Of a stretch of 64,000 nt of DNA, positions 24,619 through 31,488 are shown piece by piece (position 1 is the stretch's first letter; every line of letters begins with the position of its first letter). This stretch comes from an uncultured Acidobacteriaceae bacterium. Its GTDB lineage: Bacteria > Acidobacteriota > Terriglobia > Terriglobales > Acidobacteriaceae. Location: NCBI GenBank assembly GCA_903904755.1, contig CAIVDV010000040.1, positions 122,528 through 186,527 of the forward strand, written 5' to 3'. A model generated the notes under the pieces. That model ran no database searches. It saw only the letters and a program-made list of their open reading frames with translations, and was not told the origin of the DNA. The translations under genes and the position numbers were made by a program.

Positions 24619-24940
24619 CTTCTGCCTCCAGTCTGTTTTTCAATTCCGCCAGCCCATCCAGGCGCCCGCGTTCAAATTTCTCAATCCACCGTCTCCCGAT
24701 CGCATCAATAGGAACCGGGTTCAGAAAGTGCAGCTTCTCTCGCCCGCTACGTCGCCACCACACCAGATCCGCACCTTCCAGAATCCTCAGGTGCTTTGTT
24801 ACCGCCTGCCGGCTCATTCCAAGCCCTTCCGTAAGTTCCAGCAGCGTCTGCCCACCACGCGCAAACAATCGATCCAGCAGCATTCTCCTGCTGCCATCGG
24901 CAAGTGCCTTGAATACCCGGTCTTCCCGTTCCCCTTCCAT
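24596..24940 (-). CDS. ArsR-family winged-helix regulator paired with SRPBCC protein
   Basis: 114 residues from the ATG at MEGEREDRVFKAL, with AGGAAAGG upstream; the ORF track runs 32 residues further back. The winged helix shows FKALADGSRRMLLDRLFARG, the recognition helix MSRQAVTKHLRILEGADLV and a wing WWRRSGREKLHFLNP. The metal-site CxC of arsenic sensors is absent, so it belongs to the metal-independent SRPBCC-associated group. It probably regulates itself and the overlapping SRPBCC gene. Confidence 0.9.
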   Translation of the reverse strand: MEGEREDRVFKALADGSRRMLLDRLFARGGQTLLELTEGLGMSRQAVTKHLRILEGADLVWWRRSGREKLHFLNPVPIDAIGRRWIEKFERGRLDGLAELKNRLEAEDDNDRAK

Positions 24941-25036
24941 TTCAGCCTTTCCTTGCCAACATCCACACAATAAGCAACCAAATGATTGCCTGTCAACGGA
25001 AATCCTCTGTTTTTTTTCTTCATATCCCAAACGCAC

Positions 25037-25066
25037 AAAAGGCGCGGACCTCAGCCCGCGCCTTTT
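25037..25066 (-). terminator. Terminator downstream of the beta-barrel gene
   Basis: AAAAGGCGCGG/CCGCGCCTTTT hairpin, 19 bp after the stop of the minus-strand outer-membrane-like gene; the A-run on the plus strand gives the U-run of the minus transcript. Confidence 0.75.
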
Positions 25067-25084
25067 ATCTGTCCCCGCAAATGC

Positions 25085-25828
25085 CTACTGCTTGCCGAAC
25101 CGAATCACCAAACCCGCCGTCACGCCCAGGTTGTTCTGGATCGTCGAGCCAAAGTTCGTCAGCACATACTCTGGTGTCACCCGCAGCGAAGCCGTCGGCG
25201 TCAGGTTCACTTCCACCGGCACGCCGGCGCTCAACGCCATTCCTGCGCCATCCGGATACAATCCCAGCTCGCCCGCCGTATAGCCGCCCGTATCGCCCAG
25301 GAAGTTGCCATACGCGCCGCCCGCCAGCACCCGGCCGCTCACGCTCCACCGCGGCTCCAGCACAAACCGGTAGCTTGGCCCCGCCATCAGCATGTACTGG
25401 CTGATTGCGGGCTTCACCTTGTCATACTGGTTGTTCCCGAGGTAAGCCGTCCCGTAATTCCCGCGCGCATCCACCACCACTGACGTATTCCGGCTGAAGT
25501 ACCGCGAAACGCTCACGTCCCACAGATACTCGTTCAGCTTCTGCAGCCCGCCCGTCCCGCCCGTAGCTCCCGGCCCCGGCGTAAACCGCAGAAATCCAGA
25601 CCCAAAATTCAGATCGTACAAATTGTCATAGGTGTCATGAATCGCTGCCGCACGGCGCTTCGCTCGCCGCTCCCGCACACGCGCCTGCACACTCGCTGCG
25701 CCGCTTCCCGGCTGGCTCGCAGTCGCCTGCGGTACACCCTCTGAGCTGCTGCTCGTCTGGGCACTCATACCCAGTGTTGTTGTCACGGCAAAAAATACCA
25801 GCATTGCGGCACGGCGGTGGAAAGACAT
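25085..25828 (-). CDS. Outer-membrane beta-barrel-like protein
   Basis: 247 residues. A signal peptide (RRAAMLVFFAVTTTLGMSAQ) precedes a low-complexity Ser/Gln stretch (~25-55). The rest alternates polar and hydrophobic residues as in an eight-strand barrel: TGGLQKLNEYLWDVSVSRYF, TSVVVDARGNYGTAYLGN, YMLMAGPSYRFVLEPRWSVSG, and a final strand GVTAGLVIRFGKQ. Ending in an aromatic-rich strand is typical of OmpW/OmpA-like barrels. The function is unknown. The start choice is uncertain: GGAGG lies 13 bases before this ATG and 1 base before a TTG 12 bp upstream. Confidence 0.8.
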   Translation of the reverse strand: MSFHRRAAMLVFFAVTTTLGMSAQTSSSSEGVPQATASQPGSGAASVQARVRERRAKRRAAAIHDTYDNLYDLNFGSGFLRFTPGPGATGGTGGLQKLNEYLWDVSVSRYFSRNTSVVVDARGNYGTAYLGNNQYDKVKPAISQYMLMAGPSYRFVLEPRWSVSGRVLAGGAYGNFLGDTGGYTAGELGLYPDGAGMALSAGVPVEVNLTPTASLRVTPEYVLTNFGSTIQNNLGVTAGLVIRFGKQ

Positions 25829-26027
25829 CGGTTTTGACAAGCCTCCAGAACGTTCAGGAAACGCGCACTCTCGGCAACGGCCCTCTAGGTATTAAAACAC
25901 CTCTGGCCACCGCCCTGCCCTGCCCGGCACACGATTCCACCCGCATCCCCCAGCAAAGCCACGTTTTCCCCTCATCTCTCTCAGACGCGCCACAACCCGT
26001 TTCGTCCCACAACCCAGCACACCGGGT

Positions 26028-26060
26028 GCCGCCGGTCCCTCGCTATTGGGGACCGGGGAA
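26028..26060 (+). repeat. REP-like hairpin, GGTCT/AGACC family, divergent copy
   Basis: GTGCCG then CCGGTCCC pairs with GGGGACCGG around TCGCTATT. It keeps the GGGTGCC lead and GGACCGGGG end of the family. It lies between the 3' end of one minus-strand gene and the promoter region of the next. Confidence 0.55.
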
Positions 26061-26081
26061 ACACAGCCCAGGCTGACCGCC

Positions 26082-26852
26082 CTAATGTATCTTCGCCAAA
26101 TCCGCCTTCAACTGCGTCAAATCAAACCCCGCCGGCGAACCCTGCTTCTCCAGCCAGTCCGCGCTCAGCATCACATGCGCCTCGTCCACATACTTGTGCC
26201 AGAAGGCCGGCGTCATCTTCTGCAGCACCCCCCAGGTAATGCACGTAAACCCCTCCGCGTCATACGCCGGCACAAACACCCCATGCCCGCCCCAGCTCCC
26301 CGCAACCGTATCCGCGCTCTCCGGCGTCACCAAATCCCACGGCTGCCCAGCAACAATCTGCGGACTCGCCGTATTCGGCAGGTTCACCCCAACATACACT
26401 CCGCCAAACAGCAGAATCGCCTGCCGTATCTCCTCCAGATTTCCCACCGCCGGGTCAGCAAACGCCAGCAGCTTGTGCCCCGCAAACTCGCTCTTCTTCC
26501 AAAGCTGCATCACCGTCAGTTCGGCACCCCCCTTGTCCGTGCTCTCGTCACCCGCCTTGTACCCGCCCCACTTCTCGTAGTAGCTCAGCACCACATCATC
26601 CGGCACCGTCACCTCGCCCGTCGTGTTCGCTGACCACACCTGAATCGCGTGGCCCAGCCCCGCAATCGTGCAATCATGCAGATCCCGGTTCAGCATCATC
26701 CCCCACTCCGTAATACCCTTGGTCCAGTCCACCTTCGGCGGCGCAGGAGGCAGCTGCTTCATATACTTCTCCAGCTTCAGCGTCCGACTGTCCGTCTTGA
26801 TCGTCTTGCGGCCCAGCTTCATAGCTCCATGGTGCAGTGGGGGATGCGGCAT
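26082..26852 (-). CDS. Papain-like cysteine protease-like protein (candidate)
   Basis: 256 residues from MPHPPLHHGAMK; other possible starts are the ATGs for MQAPTRKG (51 bp upstream) and MKLGRKT (27 bp downstream). NRDLHDCTIAGLGHAI (Cys near 61) resembles the Cys-containing helix of papain-fold proteins, and SWGGHGVFVPAYD (His near 185) resembles the His motif with a following CITWG in place of the usual N-S-W-G. The classical Q-G-x-C-G-S-C-W is not present, so catalysis is unproven. There is no signal peptide. The protein is otherwise unrecognised; it stands alone on the minus strand. Confidence 0.6.
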   Translation of the reverse strand: MPHPPLHHGAMKLGRKTIKTDSRTLKLEKYMKQLPPAPPKVDWTKGITEWGMMLNRDLHDCTIAGLGHAIQVWSANTTGEVTVPDDVVLSYYEKWGGYKAGDESTDKGGAELTVMQLWKKSEFAGHKLLAFADPAVGNLEEIRQAILLFGGVYVGVNLPNTASPQIVAGQPWDLVTPESADTVAGSWGGHGVFVPAYDAEGFTCITWGVLQKMTPAFWHKYVDEAHVMLSADWLEKQGSPAGFDLTQLKADLAKIH

Positions 26853-27028
26853 TGTGCTCTCAGTCTCCTCGTTCTCCCCGCCCTTCCGGGTGGGTGCCTG
26901 CATACTATCGACTTTCCCGCCCGCTGCAAAGCAGTTTCTTCCCGCCCTCCATGACGGAAATATCACCCCCCACCCACCCCAAGCACCCCCTCCCCTGCGT
27001 ATCATTGACCAACGGAGGTTTCACCCAA

Positions 27029-27628
27029 ATGGTCCGCATCTTCCTCGGATTCGTCCTCGGTCTCCTCATTCTCCCCATCGTGGCCTTTGTCTACATCCAC
27101 CACGGCCACCCGCCCGTCGCCGTCGCTGACCAGCCCTTCCCCATGGAGCGCCAAATCGCGCACGCGGTCCTCAACCAGCGCATTGACGCCGAGGCCCCCG
27201 CCAAGGCCCTCGCCGAAGCCAATGAGGCCACCTTCATCGCCGGCGCGCACATCTACCGCGAGCAGTGCGCCTTCTGCCACGGCCTCAGCGGACAGCCCTC
27301 CAACGTCGGCAAAAACATCTTCCCGGACGCTCCTCCCCTCTGGGAAAAGCACCACCATGGCGATGTCGTCGGCGTCAGCGATGACCCCCCGGGAGAAACC
27401 TACTGGAAAGTCGCCAACGGCATCCGCCTCACCGGCATGCCCGCCTACAAGTCCTTCCTGACGGAAACCCAGATGTGGCAGGTCACCATCCTCCTCGCCA
27501 ATGCCGACAAGCCTCTGCCCCCCGCGGCCCTGGCCATCCTCAAGGAACCCCTGTCGCTCGACATTCCGACTGCCGCCATCCCAACCGCTCCCTCGGCTGT
27601 GAAGCCGGCCAAGCCCGCGGCCAAATAG
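27029..27628 (+). CDS. Membrane-anchored cytochrome c (single heme)
   Basis: 199 residues from the ATG preceded by GGAGG; the ORF track extends 64 residues upstream without support. An N-terminal membrane anchor (IFLGFVLGLLILPIVAFVYI) is followed by a single heme-binding motif CAFCH near 81-85, a probable axial Met in TGMPAYKSF near 138, and a Pro/Ala-rich tail (~170-199). It is a periplasm-facing electron carrier similar to cytochrome c553-type domains. No oxidase or reductase gene is adjacent, so its partners are unknown. Confidence 0.88.
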   Translation: MVRIFLGFVLGLLILPIVAFVYIHHGHPPVAVADQPFPMERQIAHAVLNQRIDAEAPAKALAEANEATFIAGAHIYREQCAFCHGLSGQPSNVGKNIFPDAPPLWEKHHHGDVVGVSDDPPGETYWKVANGIRLTGMPAYKSFLTETQMWQVTILLANADKPLPPAALAILKEPLSLDIPTAAIPTAPSAVKPAKPAAK

Positions 27629-27728
27629 TCCCCGCACCAACCCTGCTCCACTTTCCCCGCCTGGCCAGACTGCCCTTCCGGTAATCTGGTCAGGCATTTA
27701 CTTTTTCCCTACAAGCGAGCCACTCATC

Positions 27729-28226
27729 ATGCGCCTTCTTCCCCGCCTCACCCTTGCCGCCATCCTCTGCCTCCCCACCCTCGCCCTCCACGCCCAGGCT
27801 CCCGCAGCCACTCCTACCCTCTCCGGCGACCCGGCCCACCCCGACGCCACCCAGGGATGGGTCTCCACCCAGCTCTTCTTCGGCCTCGGCCTCTACCAGC
27901 CCGCCAACACCCAGCCCCCTCCCGCCCCCGCCCCCGCCACCAAACCAGCCCGCAAAGGCGTCACCGAAGTCCAGTGGCTCAGCTTCCTCGACCACGAGGT
28001 CACCCCCCGCTTCCCCTACGGCCTCAGCGTACAGGACATCTACGGCCAGTGGCAGGGCAAGCAGCAGGGCCAGCCCGTCCGCCTCCGCTCCAAGGTCCTC
28101 ATCATCGTCTACGCCAACACCCCGGAAAATCAGGCCGCCATCGAAGCCATCCGCACCGCCTGGAAGCGCATCACCGGCGACCAGTCCGTTCTCAAAGTCA
28201 CCACCCCGGCCGACGTCTCCTTCTAG
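27729..28226 (+). CDS. DUF3574 family secreted protein
   Basis: 165 residues with a clear signal peptide (LAAILCLPTLALHAQ). The mature part opens WVSTQLFFGLGLYQP, then has a Pro-rich insert, EVQWLSFLDHEVTPRFPYGLSV and YGQWQGKQQGQP, and ends DQSVLKVTTPADVSF. This order of motifs matches DUF3574. The family's role is unknown. A 42-residue ORF follows 56 bp later. Confidence 0.85.
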   Translation: MRLLPRLTLAAILCLPTLALHAQAPAATPTLSGDPAHPDATQGWVSTQLFFGLGLYQPANTQPPPAPAPATKPARKGVTEVQWLSFLDHEVTPRFPYGLSVQDIYGQWQGKQQGQPVRLRSKVLIIVYANTPENQAAIEAIRTAWKRITGDQSVLKVTTPADVSF

Positions 28227-28282
28227 CCGCCCCCCGCCCGTGCCATACTGAATCCATCCCATCTCCGCACAAGGACCACCCA

Positions 28283-28411
28283 ATGAGCATCCTCTCCGGC
28301 GTAAAAAAGGTCTTCAAAATCTTCCTCATGAGCCTCGGCGCCTCCAGCTACGACAAAAAACCCGCGCCCCCCAAGTCCGCACCCGCCAAACCCCAGCCTC
28401 CCGCCAAATAA
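28283..28411 (+). CDS. Small hypothetical protein, 42 residues
   Basis: Too short for the track as its own entry; it is the tail of an ORF that shadows DUF3574. MSILSGVKKVFKIFLMSLG is a basic amphipathic or short membrane helix, and the rest is a Lys/Pro/Ala tail (KKPAPPKSAPAKPQPPAK). AAGGACC sits 8 bases before the ATG. The amphipathic helix suggests membrane association. No family is recognised. Coding status rests on the ribosome site and on the spacing after DUF3574. Confidence 0.5.
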   Translation: MSILSGVKKVFKIFLMSLGASSYDKKPAPPKSAPAKPQPPAK

Positions 28412-28484
28412 CTTTTCACCCCCGCCAAACTCCATCCCGCCCCCAGCTCTCCCTCTTGAGCCGCTGACCCGCTAAAATAGATCC

Positions 28485-29531
28485 ATGCCGATCTCCCGCC
28501 AGCAGGCCCTCGACTACTTCCACTCCGACGACCTCATCGGCCTTGGCATGGATGCCGACGCCGTCCGTCGCCGCCTCCATCCCGAGGGCGTGGTCACCTA
28601 CATCATCGATCGCAACATCAACTACACCAACTTCTGCACAGAGTACTGCACCTTCTGCGCCTTCTACCGCCCCCTCAAGGGACCCCAGGCCAAAGAGGGC
28701 TACATCCTCGACCGCGAAACCATCTACGAGAAAATCGCCGAAACCCGGGACCTCGGCGGCACCGGCGTGCTCATGCAGGGCGGCATCCATCCCGACCTCA
28801 AAATCGACTGGTTTGAGAGCCTCTTCACCGGCATCAAGCAGCGCTTCCCCAACATCTGGCTCCACTGCCTCTCCGCCTCTGAAATCCTCGCCATCGCCGA
28901 GTACTCTGAAATCTCCCTGCGCGAAACCATCGCCCGCCTCCGCGACGCCGGCCTCGACTCCATCCCCGGCGGCGGCGCTGAAATCCTCGACGACGACGTC
29001 CGCAAGCGCATCGCCCGCCTCAAGTGCCGCACCCAGGACTGGCTCGACGTCCACCGCACCGCTCACGAACTCGGCATGAGAACCACCGCCACCATGATGT
29101 TCGGCGTCGGCGAAACCTTTGATCAGCGCATCAACCACTTCGAAGTCGTCCGCCAACTCCAGGAAGAAACCGGCGGCTTCACCGCCTTCATCCCCTGGAG
29201 CTTCCAGCCCCACAACACCGCCCTCGGCGGCCGCGGCTGGGACGAAGCCACCTCCGTCGAGTACCTCAAGACCCTCGCCATCAGCCGCCTCTACCTCGAC
29301 AACATCGAAAACGTGCAGGCCAGCTGGGTCACACAGGGCCTCAAAGTCCTCGAAGTCGCCCTCAACTTCGGCGGCAACGACGTCGGCTCCGTCATGCTCG
29401 AAGAGAACGTCGTCAAAGCCGCTGGCACTTCCAACTGCACCACCGAAGAGGAACTACGCCGCATCATCCGCGATGCCGGCTTCAAACCCGTCCAGCGCGA
29501 CACCCTCTACCGCACCATGTTCCTCAACTAA
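28485..29531 (+). CDS. mqnC: Cyclic dehypoxanthinyl futalosine synthase MqnC
   Basis: 348 residues. The radical-SAM cysteines are at 51, 55 and 58 in NFCTEYCTFCAFYR, the arrangement of MqnC/MqnE-type enzymes. GVLMQGGIHPDL, SIPGGGAEIL, TATMMFGVGET and FIPWSFQPHNT are family motifs. The length is normal for MqnC. The enzyme cyclises dehypoxanthine futalosine in the futalosine route to menaquinone. No other mqn gene is in the window, so the pathway genes are dispersed. Confidence 0.93.
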   Translation: MPISRQQALDYFHSDDLIGLGMDADAVRRRLHPEGVVTYIIDRNINYTNFCTEYCTFCAFYRPLKGPQAKEGYILDRETIYEKIAETRDLGGTGVLMQGGIHPDLKIDWFESLFTGIKQRFPNIWLHCLSASEILAIAEYSEISLRETIARLRDAGLDSIPGGGAEILDDDVRKRIARLKCRTQDWLDVHRTAHELGMRTTATMMFGVGETFDQRINHFEVVRQLQEETGGFTAFIPWSFQPHNTALGGRGWDEATSVEYLKTLAISRLYLDNIENVQASWVTQGLKVLEVALNFGGNDVGSVMLEENVVKAAGTSNCTTEEELRRIIRDAGFKPVQRDTLYRTMFLN

Positions 29532-29564
29532 TTCCGGCCCCCCTTCAAATTCCCACAAACCTCC

Positions 29565-29596
29565 GGGTGCCCCAGGTCTCGCTTCTGAGACCGGGG
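29565..29596 (+). repeat. REP-like hairpin, GGTCT/AGACC family, copy 4
   Basis: GGGTGCCCC lead, then AGGTCTC/GAGACC around GCTTCT. It has the same orientation as the other copies and lies 34 bp after mqnC. Confidence 0.65.
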
Positions 29597-29644
29597 ACGG
29601 ACCACTTCCTCGACCTGACTTCTCCGACATCAACCAAACTCCGG

Positions 29645-29692
29645 GTTCCCCATCCCTTCCAAAGCCCCACCTTGGAATGTGTGGGAGGCACA
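29645..29692 (+). repeat. REP-like imperfect hairpin with AGCCCCAC loop, copy 2
   Basis: TTCCCCATCCCTTCCAA pairs imperfectly with TTGGAATGTGTGGGAGGCA around AGCCCCAC, the same loop as the 14.68 kb copy. Confidence 0.6.
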
Positions 29693-29722
29693 ACTCACGC
29701 GTCCTCACCGCCCCAACTCCCC

Positions 29723-29738
29723 ATCGAGCGCAGCTCGA
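29723..29738. repeat. Palindrome ATCGAGCGCAGCTCGA
   Basis: Same sequence as the 3.13 kb element apart from the final T. A shorter related core (GAGCGCAGCTC) occurs just beyond the far end of the ORF that follows. Confidence 0.6.
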
Positions 29739-29854
29739 CCTCCCGGTACCTTTAAAAAGGAATCTGCGAAGGTTAACTCACCCGATTCCGTCGCAGCTTG
29801 AGTGAAATGCAAATAGGCAAGACCGCCCGGCTCCGGCTTATTCCTGGGACCGAG

Positions 29855-29860
29855 TATAAT
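29855..29860 (+). promoter_or_regulatory. Consensus -10 box TATAAT
   Basis: A perfect TATAAT, 51 bp before the GTG start of the unrecognised ORF. There is no good -35 at 16-18 bp spacing (TCCGGC lies at 17), so it may need an activator. Perfect -10 hexamers are rare in this GC-rich window. Confidence 0.5.
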
Positions 29861-29910
29861 GCCTCTTAAATTGCAAGCTGTACAGATCTTTGTTCCAGCA
29901 AGGATTCACC

Positions 29911-31410
29911 GTGCAGGCCTACTGCCTCCCGCTTCACAAGGTCGTTCTTCAAAACCTCTATAGTACAAAGTGCGGCTGGTCGAAATCGCTCTGTCACGGT
30001 TACTCGATCGCTCAGGCCCGATCCGATGTGTTTTTCTCCCTGCTCTTCGGCGGTCAGATTTGTGCCTCAGCCGGGGCTTTCTTCGATTCCCCGATCGCCC
30101 TGCGTGTCATCGGAGAGCTATCTTCCCACCCCCTTTTTCTTAACTCCTGCCGTTTGTATGGTTGGCGTCCACTGGCCCTTAACACTGACATGCTGGTGAA
30201 CAACAGCACCGATCCCAATCCGATCGATTACATCGTCAGCCGATGGCGTAATCCGAAGACTACATTTGGATTCTTTCGAGATGGAGAGCCCGGTTTCGAA
30301 GATTTGGAGGCTACACGCCCAATAAAACTCTTGGCCTGCATGAGCTTGGAGAAAGGGCATTTCGAGAACCTTGAGCATCAGTTCGAAACGCTCTATAAGG
30401 ACCACCATACTGACCTCTTCGACCCAGATTGGGAGCGGCATCAGGCCGAAGGGTTCGCCTCCCCTCGGCCTGCCACGACGCCAGCAATACTCACCCCCGA
30501 TACATGGATCTGGCTGAAGGCGATCCTTGGTTATATCCATGAATTCCAGATGATGAAGCACCGCAATAGTGCGGAGCACCCTGAGGTTTTGGATTCCTTC
30601 AGGCCAATGCAAGCCATTATCGAGCGCACGGCCACCATGTGGAAAGATACGCCAAACTATAAAAAAGAAGAGCTAGAGGGACTCAATCGGGAGTTCCTCG
30701 GGCGCATTGGCAATCCAGTCGCGATGAACCCGATTCACAACGAAGCACCTTCACACTACGGGCATTACTATCCGCTGATCGCTTACTGGATGGAAACCGA
30801 GTGGCACCAGGTGCGCCAACGCACCTATGGTGCCAAAACCTGCATCCTTTCCTCTGACTGGATGATTCGAGAAGTGCAGGATTTCGATGAGCTTTCCAAG
30901 GCAACCTATCTTCGCGATGAGCGCGTCGATGATTCGCTGCGAATGGCTCAAGAGCAGTTTGGAGAAATAAGCTGGGATCTCTTGTTTGAGGTGGTGAGCA
31001 ATCCACGCTGGCGTTCACTCGTGCAATCAATGCACGACCCCACCGCGACCACCAAACAGGAAGCCATTGGAGAAGAAATTCTCGGTCTCCTGGCTGCATC
31101 GTTTGGTCAATTCCACATCACAAATGAAAAGGGGTTTGTCCATTGCGCGGTGAAAAAGACTGCATTGGCTTCAAGTTTGCTCGCCTACACCGGATTGGCG
31201 TCTGACTTCTGCGGCTCACTGCACGGAGCACTGGGCCTGCCACAAAGCATGGCGCCCCTCTCTTCAGGTGGCATCTCGCATGCTTTCCTGGCTGCGGCAC
31301 CCTTGCTTGGAGCCTTTGGGCACCTGCTGAAAGGGACAAAGCACATCTATGTCCCTTTCAAAGAGCGGCAGTTGCGGCGGGTGATCGTGCCTGATATTTA
31401 TGGTGCCTGA
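29911..31410 (+). CDS. Unrecognised 499-residue protein with atypical codon use
   Basis: I do not recognise this protein. The start is set at GTG (MQAYCLPLHKVV) because AAGGA lies six bases before it; the track's TTG is 21 bp upstream. The protein looks mixed alpha/beta and mostly soluble, rich in Trp, His and Cys, with features such as RSDVFFSLLFGGQICA near 40-60, HYGHYYPLIAYWMETEWH near 285 and LRDERVDDSLRMAQEQFGEI near 340. Two hydrophobic stretches lie near the C-terminus (ALASSLLAYTGLASDF, AFLAAAPLLGAFGHLL). Codons mix T-, A- and G-ending types, unlike the C-ending neighbours, and the gene lies between palindromic repeats. Acquisition by transfer is likely; a defence or toxin role is only a guess. 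Confidence 0.75.
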   Translation: MQAYCLPLHKVVLQNLYSTKCGWSKSLCHGYSIAQARSDVFFSLLFGGQICASAGAFFDSPIALRVIGELSSHPLFLNSCRLYGWRPLALNTDMLVNNSTDPNPIDYIVSRWRNPKTTFGFFRDGEPGFEDLEATRPIKLLACMSLEKGHFENLEHQFETLYKDHHTDLFDPDWERHQAEGFASPRPATTPAILTPDTWIWLKAILGYIHEFQMMKHRNSAEHPEVLDSFRPMQAIIERTATMWKDTPNYKKEELEGLNREFLGRIGNPVAMNPIHNEAPSHYGHYYPLIAYWMETEWHQVRQRTYGAKTCILSSDWMIREVQDFDELSKATYLRDERVDDSLRMAQEQFGEISWDLLFEVVSNPRWRSLVQSMHDPTATTKQEAIGEEILGLLAASFGQFHITNEKGFVHCAVKKTALASSLLAYTGLASDFCGSLHGALGLPQSMAPLSSGGISHAFLAAAPLLGAFGHLLKGTKHIYVPFKERQLRRVIVPDIYGA

Positions 31411-31472
31411 CACACGTAGCACATGCTCCGCGCGCCCAGAGATTCCCCACCCTCATCCCATCAATCCCCACA

Positions 31473-31483
31473 GAGCGCAGCTC
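31473..31483. repeat. Short copy of the GAGC-GCA-GCTC palindrome
   Basis: GAGCGCAGCTC in a CCCCACA..CACCCC context, 63 bp after the unrecognised ORF and partner to the copy before it. Confidence 0.4.
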
Positions 31484-31488
31484 ACCCC

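Larger units (their letters stand above)
29532..29910. other. 379-bp intergenic cluster of palindromic repeats plus a promoter
   Basis: It holds, in order, a GGTCT/AGACC hairpin, an AGCCCCAC-loop hairpin, an ATCGAGCGCAGCTCGA palindrome, and a consensus -10 box before the unrecognised ORF. No gene is seen. It has the densest set of repeat elements in the window. Confidence 0.65.

Noticed and set aside
29911-31410. Assignment of the unrecognised ORF to transposases or integrases
   Set aside because: No DDE, HUH, serine or tyrosine recombinase motif is visible, and no terminal inverted repeats with a target duplication could be identified.
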